In this document: positions 14,700 to 22,723 of the stretch, piece by piece
How positions within the stretch are numbered: the stretch's first letter is position 1
How the letters are laid out: each line of letters starts with the position of its first letter
NCBI GenBank assembly: GCA_002299585.1
Contig: DBOE01000049.1
Coordinates: forward strand, 1-26,153
Reading direction: 5' to 3'
Length of the DNA: 26,153 nt
Source: Hydrogenovibrio sp. UBA654
Lineage (GTDB): Bacteria > Pseudomonadota > Gammaproteobacteria > Thiomicrospirales > Thiomicrospiraceae
Notes under the pieces: model-generated
What the model was told of the DNA's origin: nothing
Database searches by the model: none
What the model saw: the letters and a program-made list of their open reading frames with translations, nothing else
Translations under genes and position numbers: made by a program

Positions 14700-15986
14700 A
14701 TGGCTGAAGTTATTCAAAACGAATGTTGTTATCGTACTAATCATCTTGAAAATTCTTGGGATATAGAAACTTATCTGGCAAATGGTGGTTATGAGATTTG
14801 GAAAAAAATTTTAGCAGGAGACTTAAGCCCTGCAGAAATTATTGATGAGGTAAAAACCTCTAATATTCGTGGTAGGGGAGGGGCTGGTTTTCCGACAGGA
14901 TTAAAGTGGAGTTTTATGAACCGCCATGCACCTGGTTCTAAGTATATTGTTTGTAACTCTGATGAGTCGGAGCCTGGAACTTTTAAAGACCGAGATATTA
15001 TGCGTTTTAACCCCCATCAATTAGTTGAGGGGATGATGATTGCGGGCTATGTAATTGGAGCTTGTGCTGGTTATAACTATATTCGCGGTGAATTTTGGGA
15101 GCCTTATAAGCGTTTTACTGGAGCAATAGATCAAGCAAGAGAAGCGGGGTTATTGGGTAAAGATATTTTGGGTTCAGGTTGGGATTTTGATTTATTTGCT
15201 CATCTTGGTGGTGGAGCTTATATTTGTGGTGAAGAAACCGCATTGCTTGAGTCGATAGAGGGCAAAAAAGGTCAACCTAGATTTAAACCGCCTTTTCCTG
15301 CAAGTTTTGGTTTGTTTGGAAAGCCAACTACCATTAACAATACTGAAACCTTGGCTTCAATTCCGATGATTTTAGCAAAGGGAGGGAAGTGGTTTGCTGA
15401 TTTAGGGGTTAAAAATGCAGGGGGAACTAAGTGTTATGCGGTTTCTGGTCATATTAATAAACCTGGTGCTTATGAAGTAAGAATGGGAACTCCTTTTGCA
15501 GATTTATTAGAATTATCTGGTGGAATATGGAAAAAGCGTAAGCTAAAAGCGGTTATTCCAGGAGGTTCATCGACCGCTGTTATGCCAGCAGAAGCTGTGG
15601 AAGGTATGACAATGGATTATGATTCTATTGCCAAGGCAGGTTCTTTTCTTGGTGCGGGTTCGGTGATGATTTTAGATGAAACTACCGATATGGTTAAGTC
15701 CTTAGAAAGGCTAACTTGGTTTTATTATGATGAATCTTGTGGGCAGTGTACTCCTTGTCGTGAAGGAACTGGTTGGATGTATCGAGTAGTGCATCGCATT
15801 AGGCAGGGCAAAGGTCGTCCAGAAGATATTCAGCTATTAAAAGAAGTCTCTGGCAAAATTATGGGTAAAGTTATTTGTGGTCTTGGTGATGCGGCTGCCA
15901 TTCCAGTAGAAAGTTTTTTAAAACATTATGAACATGAATTTAAGCATTACATAGAGCATGGTTGCAGTATTTTTGATCGTGTATAG
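14700..15986 (+). CDS. nuoF: NADH-quinone oxidoreductase subunit F
   Basis: NuoF (51 kDa subunit) binds NADH, FMN and cluster N3 and is where electrons enter complex I. The 428 residues show the flavin/NADH glycine-rich loop RGRGGAGFPTGLKW (about 56-69), CNSDESEPGTFKDR, and GGGAYICGEETALLESIEG. The N3 ligands are C347, C350 and C353 in SCGQCTPCREG plus C393 in VICGLGDAAA. The start is placed by GGAG at the end of nuoE. A 34-base gap, the longest so far in this operon, separates it from nuoG. Confidence 0.97.
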   Translation: MAEVIQNECCYRTNHLENSWDIETYLANGGYEIWKKILAGDLSPAEIIDEVKTSNIRGRGGAGFPTGLKWSFMNRHAPGSKYIVCNSDESEPGTFKDRDIMRFNPHQLVEGMMIAGYVIGACAGYNYIRGEFWEPYKRFTGAIDQAREAGLLGKDILGSGWDFDLFAHLGGGAYICGEETALLESIEGKKGQPRFKPPFPASFGLFGKPTTINNTETLASIPMILAKGGKWFADLGVKNAGGTKCYAVSGHINKPGAYEVRMGTPFADLLELSGGIWKKRKLKAVIPGGSSTAVMPAEAVEGMTMDYDSIAKAGSFLGAGSVMILDETTDMVKSLERLTWFYYDESCGQCTPCREGTGWMYRVVHRIRQGKGRPEDIQLLKEVSGKIMGKVICGLGDAAAIPVESFLKHYEHEFKHYIEHGCSIFDRV

Positions 15987-16020
15987 AGTTTATTACAGGT
16001 ATTTCAGGTAATTAGCAGTT

Positions 16021-18138
16021 ATGATAAAAATTGAAATTAATGGACAAATGGTAAAAGCACATGAGGGCGACATGTTAATTGATGTTGCTGATGATGCTCA
16101 TATTGCTATTCCTCGTTTCTGTTATCACAAAAAACTATCTATAGCGGCTAATTGTCGTATGTGTTTGGTTGAAGTAGAAGGAGCTCCTAAAGCTCTGCCT
16201 GCTTGTGCAACACCTGTAACAGATGGCATGAAAGTACAAACTAAATCTGTGAAAGCTGTTGCTGCACAAAAATCTGTAATGGAGTTTTTATTAATTAACC
16301 ACCCGCTTGATTGCCCTATTTGTGATCAGGGGGGGGAGTGCGAATTACAAGATGTTGCCATGCAATATGGCGATGATGTCTCTAGATTTTCTGAGGCTAA
16401 ACGAGTTGTTGCAGATAAGAATATTGGGGCATTAATTCATACAGACATGACTCGTTGTATTCACTGTACTCGCTGTGTGCGTTTTGGGCAAGAAATTGGT
16501 GGCATTATGGAACTAGGAGCGACAGGGCGTAGTGAATGGATGGAAATAGGCACTTATATTGAGCAGTCTGTTATCTCAGAAATGTCTGGGAATATGATAG
16601 ATTTATGCCCTGTAGGAGCTTTAACTTCTAAGCCTTATCGATATTCTGCACGCCCTTGGGAGTTGAAGTCTCATCATGGCATCTCACCGCATGATAGCAT
16701 TGGTTCAAATATTATTATTCACGCTAAAGGTAATGATGTGAAAAGGGTTGTTCCTGCTGATAAGGAGTCTATAAATGAAGTATGGCTTTCTGATCGTGAT
16801 AGATTTGCTTATGAAGGAATTAATAGTGAAGATAGACTAACTGCCCCAATGATAAAAGAAAATGGTAAGTGGCGCCAAGTTGATTGGGAAACTGCCCTAC
16901 AATTTAGTGCAGATAAACTAAAACACTATGCCGCAACCCCAGAAATGATGGGTGTTTTGGCTTCACCAACTGCCACCCTTGAAGAGCTATATTTATTACA
17001 AAAAATAGCTAGAGGTTTAGGGGTAAATAATCTTGACACGCGTTTGCGTCAGCAAGATTTCTCATTAGATAGTCATGGTTTTGTAAAGCCAGAGTTAAAG
17101 CATTCTTTTGCAGAGGTTGAAAAGTTAGATGCTACGCTGTTAGTTGGCTCTTATCTACGCCATGAATTGCCTATGTTAAATCATCGTTTGCGTAAGGCTC
17201 AGTTAGCAGGAAAAATAGTTTCTTCAATTAATACTGAAAAATTTGAAATAAATTATGAAATAAATAATGAAGTTGTTGCTGATGATTTACTAGCAGAATT
17301 ACAATTGGTTGTAGATGCCTTAGAAAAACCTGAAAGTAATAATATAGATAAGGTTTATAAAAAGATTGCCTCTTCGTTATCTACAGCAGGAAAATCTTCA
17401 ATTATGCTTGGGCAAATTAGCTTAATGGATGTTAATTTTACAAAAATTTTAAAATTAACTAGTGATATTGCCCGATTATCAGGGGCAGTACTAAATGTAT
17501 TGCCTATTTCTGCCAATGATGTTGGTGCTTATATGGTTAATTTTTTACCAGAAAAAGGCAAAAATATACAACAGATGTTAACTACACAAATGAAAGCATT
17601 TGTAAATTTATCGCTAGAAGCAGAGTCTGACATTACAGATGGTAAATTAGCTATTGAAGCTATGAGAAAAGCTGAGTTTGTGTTGAATTTTTCGCTATTT
17701 GATAGTGAAATACAAAGAGAATATGCTGATGTATTATTACCAATAGCTTCTTTTGCGGAAACTGCAGGTACCTTTGTGAATGCCATGGGAACTAAACAAT
17801 CCTTTAAGATGGCAGTAGAGCCACAAGGTGATTCTAAAGCGGCTTGGAAAGTGTTTAGAGTATTAGGGAATATGTTAGATTTAGAGGGTTTTGACTATAC
17901 TCATTCAAACCAAGTCTTTGCTGAAGTTTTAGAGAACAATATAGAAACAAAAAATGAGCTTGTTTTAGAAAAAATTGATATTAAAATTGACAAGAAAAAA
18001 AGTATAAAAAATAAAACTCCATTAATTTCTATTTATGAAGTTGACTCAATAACTAGAAGAGCCACAGCATTAAAAACAGCTAGCAAGGCCGTGTCAGAGA
18101 CTATTATTGTTACAGCTCCAGTACAGGAGGTTGGCTAA
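16021..18138 (+). CDS. nuoG: NADH-quinone oxidoreductase subunit G, lacking the N7 cluster ligands
   Basis: NuoG (75 kDa subunit) carries part of the electron wire. Three sets of ligands are intact: N1b (C34, C45, C48, C62), N5 (H94, C98, C101, C107) and N4 (C146, C149, C152, C196). A degenerate molybdopterin-oxidoreductase domain follows from about 215 on. The extra N7 cluster seen in E. coli is missing: where E. coli has four cysteines this protein has S222, D225, S229 and S257, as in mitochondrial-type subunits. The 705-residue length also fits the shorter mitochondrial/alphaproteobacterial form rather than E. coli (908). A run of eight G bases (16329-16336) encodes G104-G105 in the N5 loop. 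The last 60 residues are lysine-rich and poorly conserved. The stop overlaps the nuoH start by one base. Confidence 0.95.
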   Translation: MIKIEINGQMVKAHEGDMLIDVADDAHIAIPRFCYHKKLSIAANCRMCLVEVEGAPKALPACATPVTDGMKVQTKSVKAVAAQKSVMEFLLINHPLDCPICDQGGECELQDVAMQYGDDVSRFSEAKRVVADKNIGALIHTDMTRCIHCTRCVRFGQEIGGIMELGATGRSEWMEIGTYIEQSVISEMSGNMIDLCPVGALTSKPYRYSARPWELKSHHGISPHDSIGSNIIIHAKGNDVKRVVPADKESINEVWLSDRDRFAYEGINSEDRLTAPMIKENGKWRQVDWETALQFSADKLKHYAATPEMMGVLASPTATLEELYLLQKIARGLGVNNLDTRLRQQDFSLDSHGFVKPELKHSFAEVEKLDATLLVGSYLRHELPMLNHRLRKAQLAGKIVSSINTEKFEINYEINNEVVADDLLAELQLVVDALEKPESNNIDKVYKKIASSLSTAGKSSIMLGQISLMDVNFTKILKLTSDIARLSGAVLNVLPISANDVGAYMVNFLPEKGKNIQQMLTTQMKAFVNLSLEAESDITDGKLAIEAMRKAEFVLNFSLFDSEIQREYADVLLPIASFAETAGTFVNAMGTKQSFKMAVEPQGDSKAAWKVFRVLGNMLDLEGFDYTHSNQVFAEVLENNIETKNELVLEKIDIKIDKKKSIKNKTPLISIYEVDSITRRATALKTASKAVSETIIVTAPVQEVG

Positions 18139-19202
18139 TGTTTGATGCATTACAAGGTTGGTTATCTGGTTATATATTTGATTGGCTAGCAATACTTATT
18201 ACTTTGTTAGTGCAGGCAATAGTGGTAATAATGCCGTTAATGTTAGCGGTTGCTTATCTAACTTTAGCAGAACGCAAAGTAATTGGTTTTATGCAAATTA
18301 GAATGGGACCAAATAGAGTTGGTACTTTGGGATTATTACAGCCGATTGCAGATGCCTTAAAATTAATGAATAAAGAAATTATTTTACCTTCACAATCTAA
18401 TCTTTATTTGTTTATTTTAGCACCAACGCTAGCAATTGCTCCAGCAATTGCTGCTTGGGCAGTTATTCCTTTTAATGCTGATGGAGTGGTGGTTTCTGAT
18501 ATTAATGCTGGTGTTTTGTATGTGCTAGCAGTTTCCTCTATAGGGGTTTATGGGATTATTATCTCTGGCTGGGCATCAAACTCTAAATATGCATTTTTAG
18601 GTGCCATGCGTGCTTCAGCACAAAAAATATCTTATGAAATAGCGATGGGTTTTGCTTTAGTGACCGTGTTGATGGTTGCGGATAGTATGAATTTGACTGA
18701 GATAGTGAATGCACAAAAGGGTGGTATGTTGAACTGGTTGTGGGTTCCTTTATTGCCGATGTTTGTGGTTTATTTTATTTCAGGTTTAGCAGAGACTAAT
18801 CGTGCGCCATTTGATGTTGCAGAGGGTGAATCTGAAATTGTCGCAGGTTTCCATGTAGAGTATTCGGGGATGGCATTTGCGGTATTCTTTTTAGCGGAAT
18901 ACGCCATGATGATTTTAATTTCTTTTATGACGGCAATTATGTTTATGGGGGGCTGGCTATCACCATTTGAAGGTATTCCATTATTAGAAGACATGTTTGC
19001 TTGGGTGTCTGGGTTTATTTGGCTAGTATTAAAAGTATCTTTTTTATTGTTTTTATTTTTATGGTTTCGTGCGACCTTCCCAAGATATCGTTATGATCAG
19101 GTTATGCGTTTAGGGTGGAAGGTATTAATTCCAGTAACAATTGTGTGGGTATTTGTGGTAATGATTATGGAATATTTTAAATTTGGCCCATGGTTTAACT
19201 AA
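18138..19202 (+). CDS. nuoH: NADH-quinone oxidoreductase subunit H
   Basis: NuoH (ND1) is the membrane subunit that docks the peripheral arm and forms the quinone entry channel. The 354 residues contain about eight membrane helices. Conserved pieces include LAERKVIGFMQIRMGPNRVG (about 43-62), the SAQKISYEIAMG segment, the GLAETNRAPFDVAEGESEIVAG loop's core motif AETNRAPFD with its acidic residues, and FLWFRATFPRYRYDQVMRLGWK near the C-terminus. All are standard for the family. It starts within the nuoG stop (TAATG), implying coupled translation. Confidence 0.97.
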   Translation: MFDALQGWLSGYIFDWLAILITLLVQAIVVIMPLMLAVAYLTLAERKVIGFMQIRMGPNRVGTLGLLQPIADALKLMNKEIILPSQSNLYLFILAPTLAIAPAIAAWAVIPFNADGVVVSDINAGVLYVLAVSSIGVYGIIISGWASNSKYAFLGAMRASAQKISYEIAMGFALVTVLMVADSMNLTEIVNAQKGGMLNWLWVPLLPMFVVYFISGLAETNRAPFDVAEGESEIVAGFHVEYSGMAFAVFFLAEYAMMILISFMTAIMFMGGWLSPFEGIPLLEDMFAWVSGFIWLVLKVSFLLFLFLWFRATFPRYRYDQVMRLGWKVLIPVTIVWVFVVMIMEYFKFGPWFN

Positions 19203-19212
19203 AGGAGTAATT

Positions 19213-19704
19213 ATGCTAGCTTTTTTAAAGCACCAATTTAAGACCTTTACTCTTTTAGAGTTACTTAAAGGTATGGTGATAACTGGTAAGTATTTTTTAA
19301 AGAAAAAAATTACCGTGCGTTATCCAGAAGAAAAAACCCCGATTTCTCCAAGATTTAGGGGGCATCATGCTCTAAGGCGTTATGAAGGTGGTGAAGAAAG
19401 ATGTATTGCTTGTAAGTTGTGTGAGGCAGTTTGCCCAGCTAATGCAATTACTATCGAGTTTGAACAAAGAGATGATGGCTCTCGTAGAACAACACAGTAT
19501 GACATAGATATGTTCAAATGCATTTATTGTGGTTTTTGTGAAGAATCTTGTCCGACTGATGCGATTGTAGAAACTCGGGTCTTTGAATATGAATTTCATG
19601 AACGAGGCCCAAGTATTATGACCAAAGATAAGTTGTTAGATTTTGGTGATAAGCACGAAAGCCAAATAGCAGAAGACAGAGCAGTAGACGCAAAATATAG
19701 ATAA
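19213..19704 (+). CDS. nuoI: NADH-quinone oxidoreductase subunit I
   Basis: NuoI (TYKY, 23 kDa) is an 8Fe ferredoxin-like subunit carrying N6a and N6b, which feed N2. The two motifs are complete: C64, C67, C70, C74 in RCIACKLCEAVCP and C103, C106, C109, C113 in KCIYCGFCEESCP. An amphipathic N-terminal stretch leads into the fold. I chose the ATG at 19213 because AAAGGAG (19201-19207) lies directly upstream; the resulting 163 residues match the common family length, while an upstream in-frame start at 19183 would lie inside nuoH and lack such a site. It is followed by a 58-base gap with a hairpin before nuoJ. Confidence 0.96.
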   Translation: MLAFLKHQFKTFTLLELLKGMVITGKYFLKKKITVRYPEEKTPISPRFRGHHALRRYEGGEERCIACKLCEAVCPANAITIEFEQRDDGSRRTTQYDIDMFKCIYCGFCEESCPTDAIVETRVFEYEFHERGPSIMTKDKLLDFGDKHESQIAEDRAVDAKYR

Positions 19705-19706
19705 TT

Positions 19707-19744
19707 ACCCCCCCCTCTAAAATAAAAAAGAAAGGGAGGTTTTT
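19707..19744 (+). terminator. Weak terminator-like hairpin between nuoI and nuoJ
   Basis: A run of eight C bases (19708-19715) can pair with GGGAGG (19734-19739) as a seven-base stem (with A19707-T19740) containing one A-C mismatch, followed by a T tract (19740-19744). The loop is long (20 bases) and the stem imperfect. Inside an operon it is more likely to give partial attenuation or mark an mRNA processing or decay boundary than to stop transcription. Confidence 0.35.
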
Positions 19745-19762
19745 AAATAAAAGAGAGTAAGC

Positions 19763-20413
19763 ATGACATTTTTGGAAGTTATATTTTATTTACTAGCAAG
19801 CATAGCCATTATTTCTGGTTTGATGATGATTAGTATAAAAAATCCTGTGCAAGCTGCCTTGTGGTTAGTGCTTGGCTTTATTGCTACGGCGGGTATTTGG
19901 ATTACTGCCCAAGCTGAATTCTTGGGTCTGGTACTAATTTTGGTTTATGTTGGAGCCTTAATGGTGTTGTTTTTATTTGTGGTTATGATGTTGGATGTTA
20001 ATATTACTCAGATAAAAGAAAGATTTACGGCTTATTTGCCATTGGGGATATTAACCTCTATTGCTATTTTTGCCATTATGTATATGGTAATTGGTCCTGA
20101 TAGATATGGTGTTGATCAGATGCCGGTACCAAAATCTATGCCTGCCGACTTTAGTAATACAAAATTATTAGCTATACCTTTATATACTGAACATGCTTAT
20201 GCTTTTGTTTTAGCCGCGGTTTTATTATTAGTTGGTATTGTGGCAGCAATTACTCTAACTTTACGCCGCCGTGCACCCTCTGTAGTGTTATATCAAGATA
20301 TAGATAAACAAGTTAAAGTACAGAGAAATGACCGTTTTAAAATAATCAAAATGGATGCGGTAGTTGAGGAAGATGTAAAGCCAATTGATGAAGATGAGGA
20401 GGGTAAAAAATGA
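19763..20413 (+). CDS. nuoJ: NADH-quinone oxidoreductase subunit J
   Basis: NuoJ (ND6) is a five-helix membrane subunit; its third helix has the pi-bulge that links quinone chemistry to proton pumping. The 216 residues show helices at about 2-22, 26-46, 53-75, 91-110 and 143-165. The conserved NPVQAALWLVLGF (about 28-40) and EFLGLVLILVYVGALMVLFL core (about 52-71, including YVGA) are present. The cytoplasmic C-terminal tail is charged and ends in an acidic cluster EDEEGKK. The stop overlaps the nuoK start as ATGA. Confidence 0.95.
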   Translation: MTFLEVIFYLLASIAIISGLMMISIKNPVQAALWLVLGFIATAGIWITAQAEFLGLVLILVYVGALMVLFLFVVMMLDVNITQIKERFTAYLPLGILTSIAIFAIMYMVIGPDRYGVDQMPVPKSMPADFSNTKLLAIPLYTEHAYAFVLAAVLLLVGIVAAITLTLRRRAPSVVLYQDIDKQVKVQRNDRFKIIKMDAVVEEDVKPIDEDEEGKK

Positions 20414-20715
20414 TAGCTCTTTCTGATTATTTATTATTTGGTTCTATTTTATTCATGATTAGTATGGCTGGAATTTTCTTGAATAGAAAAAATGTCATTA
20501 TTTTATTAATGTCTATCGAATTATTATTACTAGCAGTAAATACTAATTTAATCGCTTTTTCTTATTACCTAAATGATGTAACAGGGCAAATATTTGTATT
20601 TTTCATTCTAACTGTTGCTGCTGCTGAAGCAGCAATTGGTTTAGCTATTATAGTTTTAGTGTTCCGTAATCGTAAGAGCATTAATGTCGATGATTTAGAT
20701 TCTTTAAAAGGGTAG
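20410..20715 (+). CDS. nuoK: NADH-quinone oxidoreductase subunit K
   Basis: NuoK (ND4L) is a three-helix membrane subunit forming part of a proton path. The 101 residues are the exact usual length. The two membrane glutamates important for pumping are present: E37 in LMSIELLLLAVN and E72 in VAAAEAAIGLAI (E. coli E36 and E72). Residues N43 and N45 and the C-terminal RNRKSINVDDLDSLKG match the family. It is coupled to nuoJ by a four-base overlap, and nuoL starts four bases after its stop. Confidence 0.96.
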   Translation: MIALSDYLLFGSILFMISMAGIFLNRKNVIILLMSIELLLLAVNTNLIAFSYYLNDVTGQIFVFFILTVAAAEAAIGLAIIVLVFRNRKSINVDDLDSLKG

Positions 20716-20719
20716 ATAG

Positions 20720-22696
20720 ATGGATTTACATACACTTCTTCTTGCTATTTTATTGCTACCTTTATTTGGTTCAATAGCTGCTGGTTTGTTTGGGCGTCAG
20801 TTAGGTAGAAAATGGTCACACAGAGTAGCTACCTTTGGTGTGGGAATTGCCACAATTTTATCAGCTTATAACTTTTGGTTGTTTAACTTTGCTGGGCATG
20901 AAGTTTATAATGCTTCAGTTTATACTTGGTTAGTTTCTGATGGTATAAAATTTGAAATAGGCTTTTTGATTGATAGCCTATCATCAACCATGATGTTAGT
21001 AGTAACTTTTGTATCAACTATGGTGCATATTTATACTATTGGTTATATGGATCATGATGAGGATTATGGGCATGATGATCCTTATTATCAAAGATTTTTT
21101 AGTTATATTTCACTATTTACTTTTTCAATGTTATCCCTGGTTATGGCAAACAATTTCTTACAACTATTTTTTGGTTGGGAAGCGGTAGGGTTGGTTTCTT
21201 ATTTGTTGATTGGTTTTTATATGAAAAGAGAATCAGCAATACAGGCAAATTTAAAAGCATTTTTAGTAAACCGTGTAGGTGATTTTGGTTTTCTATTAGG
21301 TATTGCGATAGTTGTAATGTACTTTAATACCCTAGATTATGCAGAGTTTTTTGCTGGTTTAGATGCTCATAAAGATACCACCATTAGTTTTTTTCCGGGT
21401 ACAGAATGGTCAATGATAACAGCCATGTGTTTGTTATTATTTGTGGGAGCAATGGGTAAATCAGCACAGATGCCATTACATGTTTGGTTACCAGAATCAA
21501 TGGAAGGCCCGACTCCTATTTCAGCACTTATTCATGCAGCAACCATGGTAACTGCGGGTATTTTCATGGTGGCAAGATTATCACCAGCCTATGAAATGTC
21601 TGAAGCGGCTTTAAGTACCATTATGATAATTGGGGCAACTACTGCATTTATGATGGGAATGCTTGGTATTGTTCAAGAAGATATTAAACGGGTAGTGGCT
21701 TACTCAACTCTTTCTCAGTTGGGTTATATGACTGCTGCACTTGGTGCCTCAGCTTATGCTGTTAGTATGTTCCATGTATTTACTCACGCCTTTTTTAAAG
21801 CATTATTATTCCTTGCCGCTGGTTCGGTAATTGTAGCTATGCACCACCATCAAGATATTCGTAAAATGGGTGGTTTATACAAGTACATGCCGATAACCTA
21901 TGGATCGATGTTAATTGGCTCTTTAGCCTTGATAGGTTTTCCAGGTTTTTCTGGTTTTTTCTCTAAGGACAGTATTTTATTGGGCTTGGAAAGATCAGAT
22001 GTGTTTGGTTCAGGTTATGCATTATCTCTATTGCTAATAGGGGTATTTGTTTCCGCTTTTTATAGTTTTAGAATGTTTTTTATTGTTTTTCATGGTAAAG
22101 AATCAGAGTATGTAAAAACGCATGAAATTAAGGAATCTCCGTGGGTGATAACACTACCTTTAGTATTATTAGTGATTCCATCGGTATTGCTTGGTTTACC
22201 TTTAGTAGAAGGGATTCTTTCAGGTAGTTATTTTGCAGACGCTATAACAATTCATCCTGAAAATGATGTATTAATGAAAGTCTATACCGAATATTATCAT
22301 GGTGTTTGGGCAATGATAACCCATTCATTTGTAAGCCTACCAGTGATTTTAGCTCTTTCAGGGGTATTCTTAGCATGGTTCTTATATATTGCCAAACCAG
22401 AACTTCCTGCGAAAATCAAAAATCTTTGCCCTCGAGGTAATTGGGTACTTAAAAATTCTTATGGTTTTGATCGTTTTAATGAGATAGTTTTTACTGCGGG
22501 AACCAAAAAATTAGGTACTTTCTTTACCAATGTAATTGATATTAAAACCATTGATATTGGTATGGTAAAAAATACTTTTATGGCAGTTGCTAATAGTGCT
22601 GGAGCTATGCGGTTAGCACAAACTGGTTATTTATATCACTATGCATTTGTAATGATATTTTCTCTGTTAGCTATGCTGGCATGGGTAATGTGGTAA
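20720..22696 (+). CDS. nuoL: NADH-quinone oxidoreductase subunit L
   Basis: NuoL (ND5) is the distal antiporter-like proton pump subunit, with a long lateral helix at its C-terminus running along the membrane arm. The 658 residues are in the normal range. The antiporter-type key residues are in place, including the glutamate at 154 in FFGWEAVGLVSYLLIGF (corresponding to E144 of E. coli by motif), the conserved MPLHVWLPESMEGPTPISAL segment (around 256), and HAATMVTAGIFMVAR. The SFY-rich helices near 450 and the C-terminal helices fit the lateral-helix region. The start follows a 4-base gap with no strong Shine-Dalgarno signal. Confidence 0.97.
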   Translation: MDLHTLLLAILLLPLFGSIAAGLFGRQLGRKWSHRVATFGVGIATILSAYNFWLFNFAGHEVYNASVYTWLVSDGIKFEIGFLIDSLSSTMMLVVTFVSTMVHIYTIGYMDHDEDYGHDDPYYQRFFSYISLFTFSMLSLVMANNFLQLFFGWEAVGLVSYLLIGFYMKRESAIQANLKAFLVNRVGDFGFLLGIAIVVMYFNTLDYAEFFAGLDAHKDTTISFFPGTEWSMITAMCLLLFVGAMGKSAQMPLHVWLPESMEGPTPISALIHAATMVTAGIFMVARLSPAYEMSEAALSTIMIIGATTAFMMGMLGIVQEDIKRVVAYSTLSQLGYMTAALGASAYAVSMFHVFTHAFFKALLFLAAGSVIVAMHHHQDIRKMGGLYKYMPITYGSMLIGSLALIGFPGFSGFFSKDSILLGLERSDVFGSGYALSLLLIGVFVSAFYSFRMFFIVFHGKESEYVKTHEIKESPWVITLPLVLLVIPSVLLGLPLVEGILSGSYFADAITIHPENDVLMKVYTEYYHGVWAMITHSFVSLPVILALSGVFLAWFLYIAKPELPAKIKNLCPRGNWVLKNSYGFDRFNEIVFTAGTKKLGTFFTNVIDIKTIDIGMVKNTFMAVANSAGAMRLAQTGYLYHYAFVMIFSLLAMLAWVMW

Positions 22697-22723
22697 AAAA
22701 AGACTTAAGGAAATAATAAAAAT

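Noticed and set aside
19183..19212. Upstream start for NuoI inside nuoH
   Set aside because: AAAGGAG directly precedes the ATG at 19213; the longer form has no such signal and no family support.
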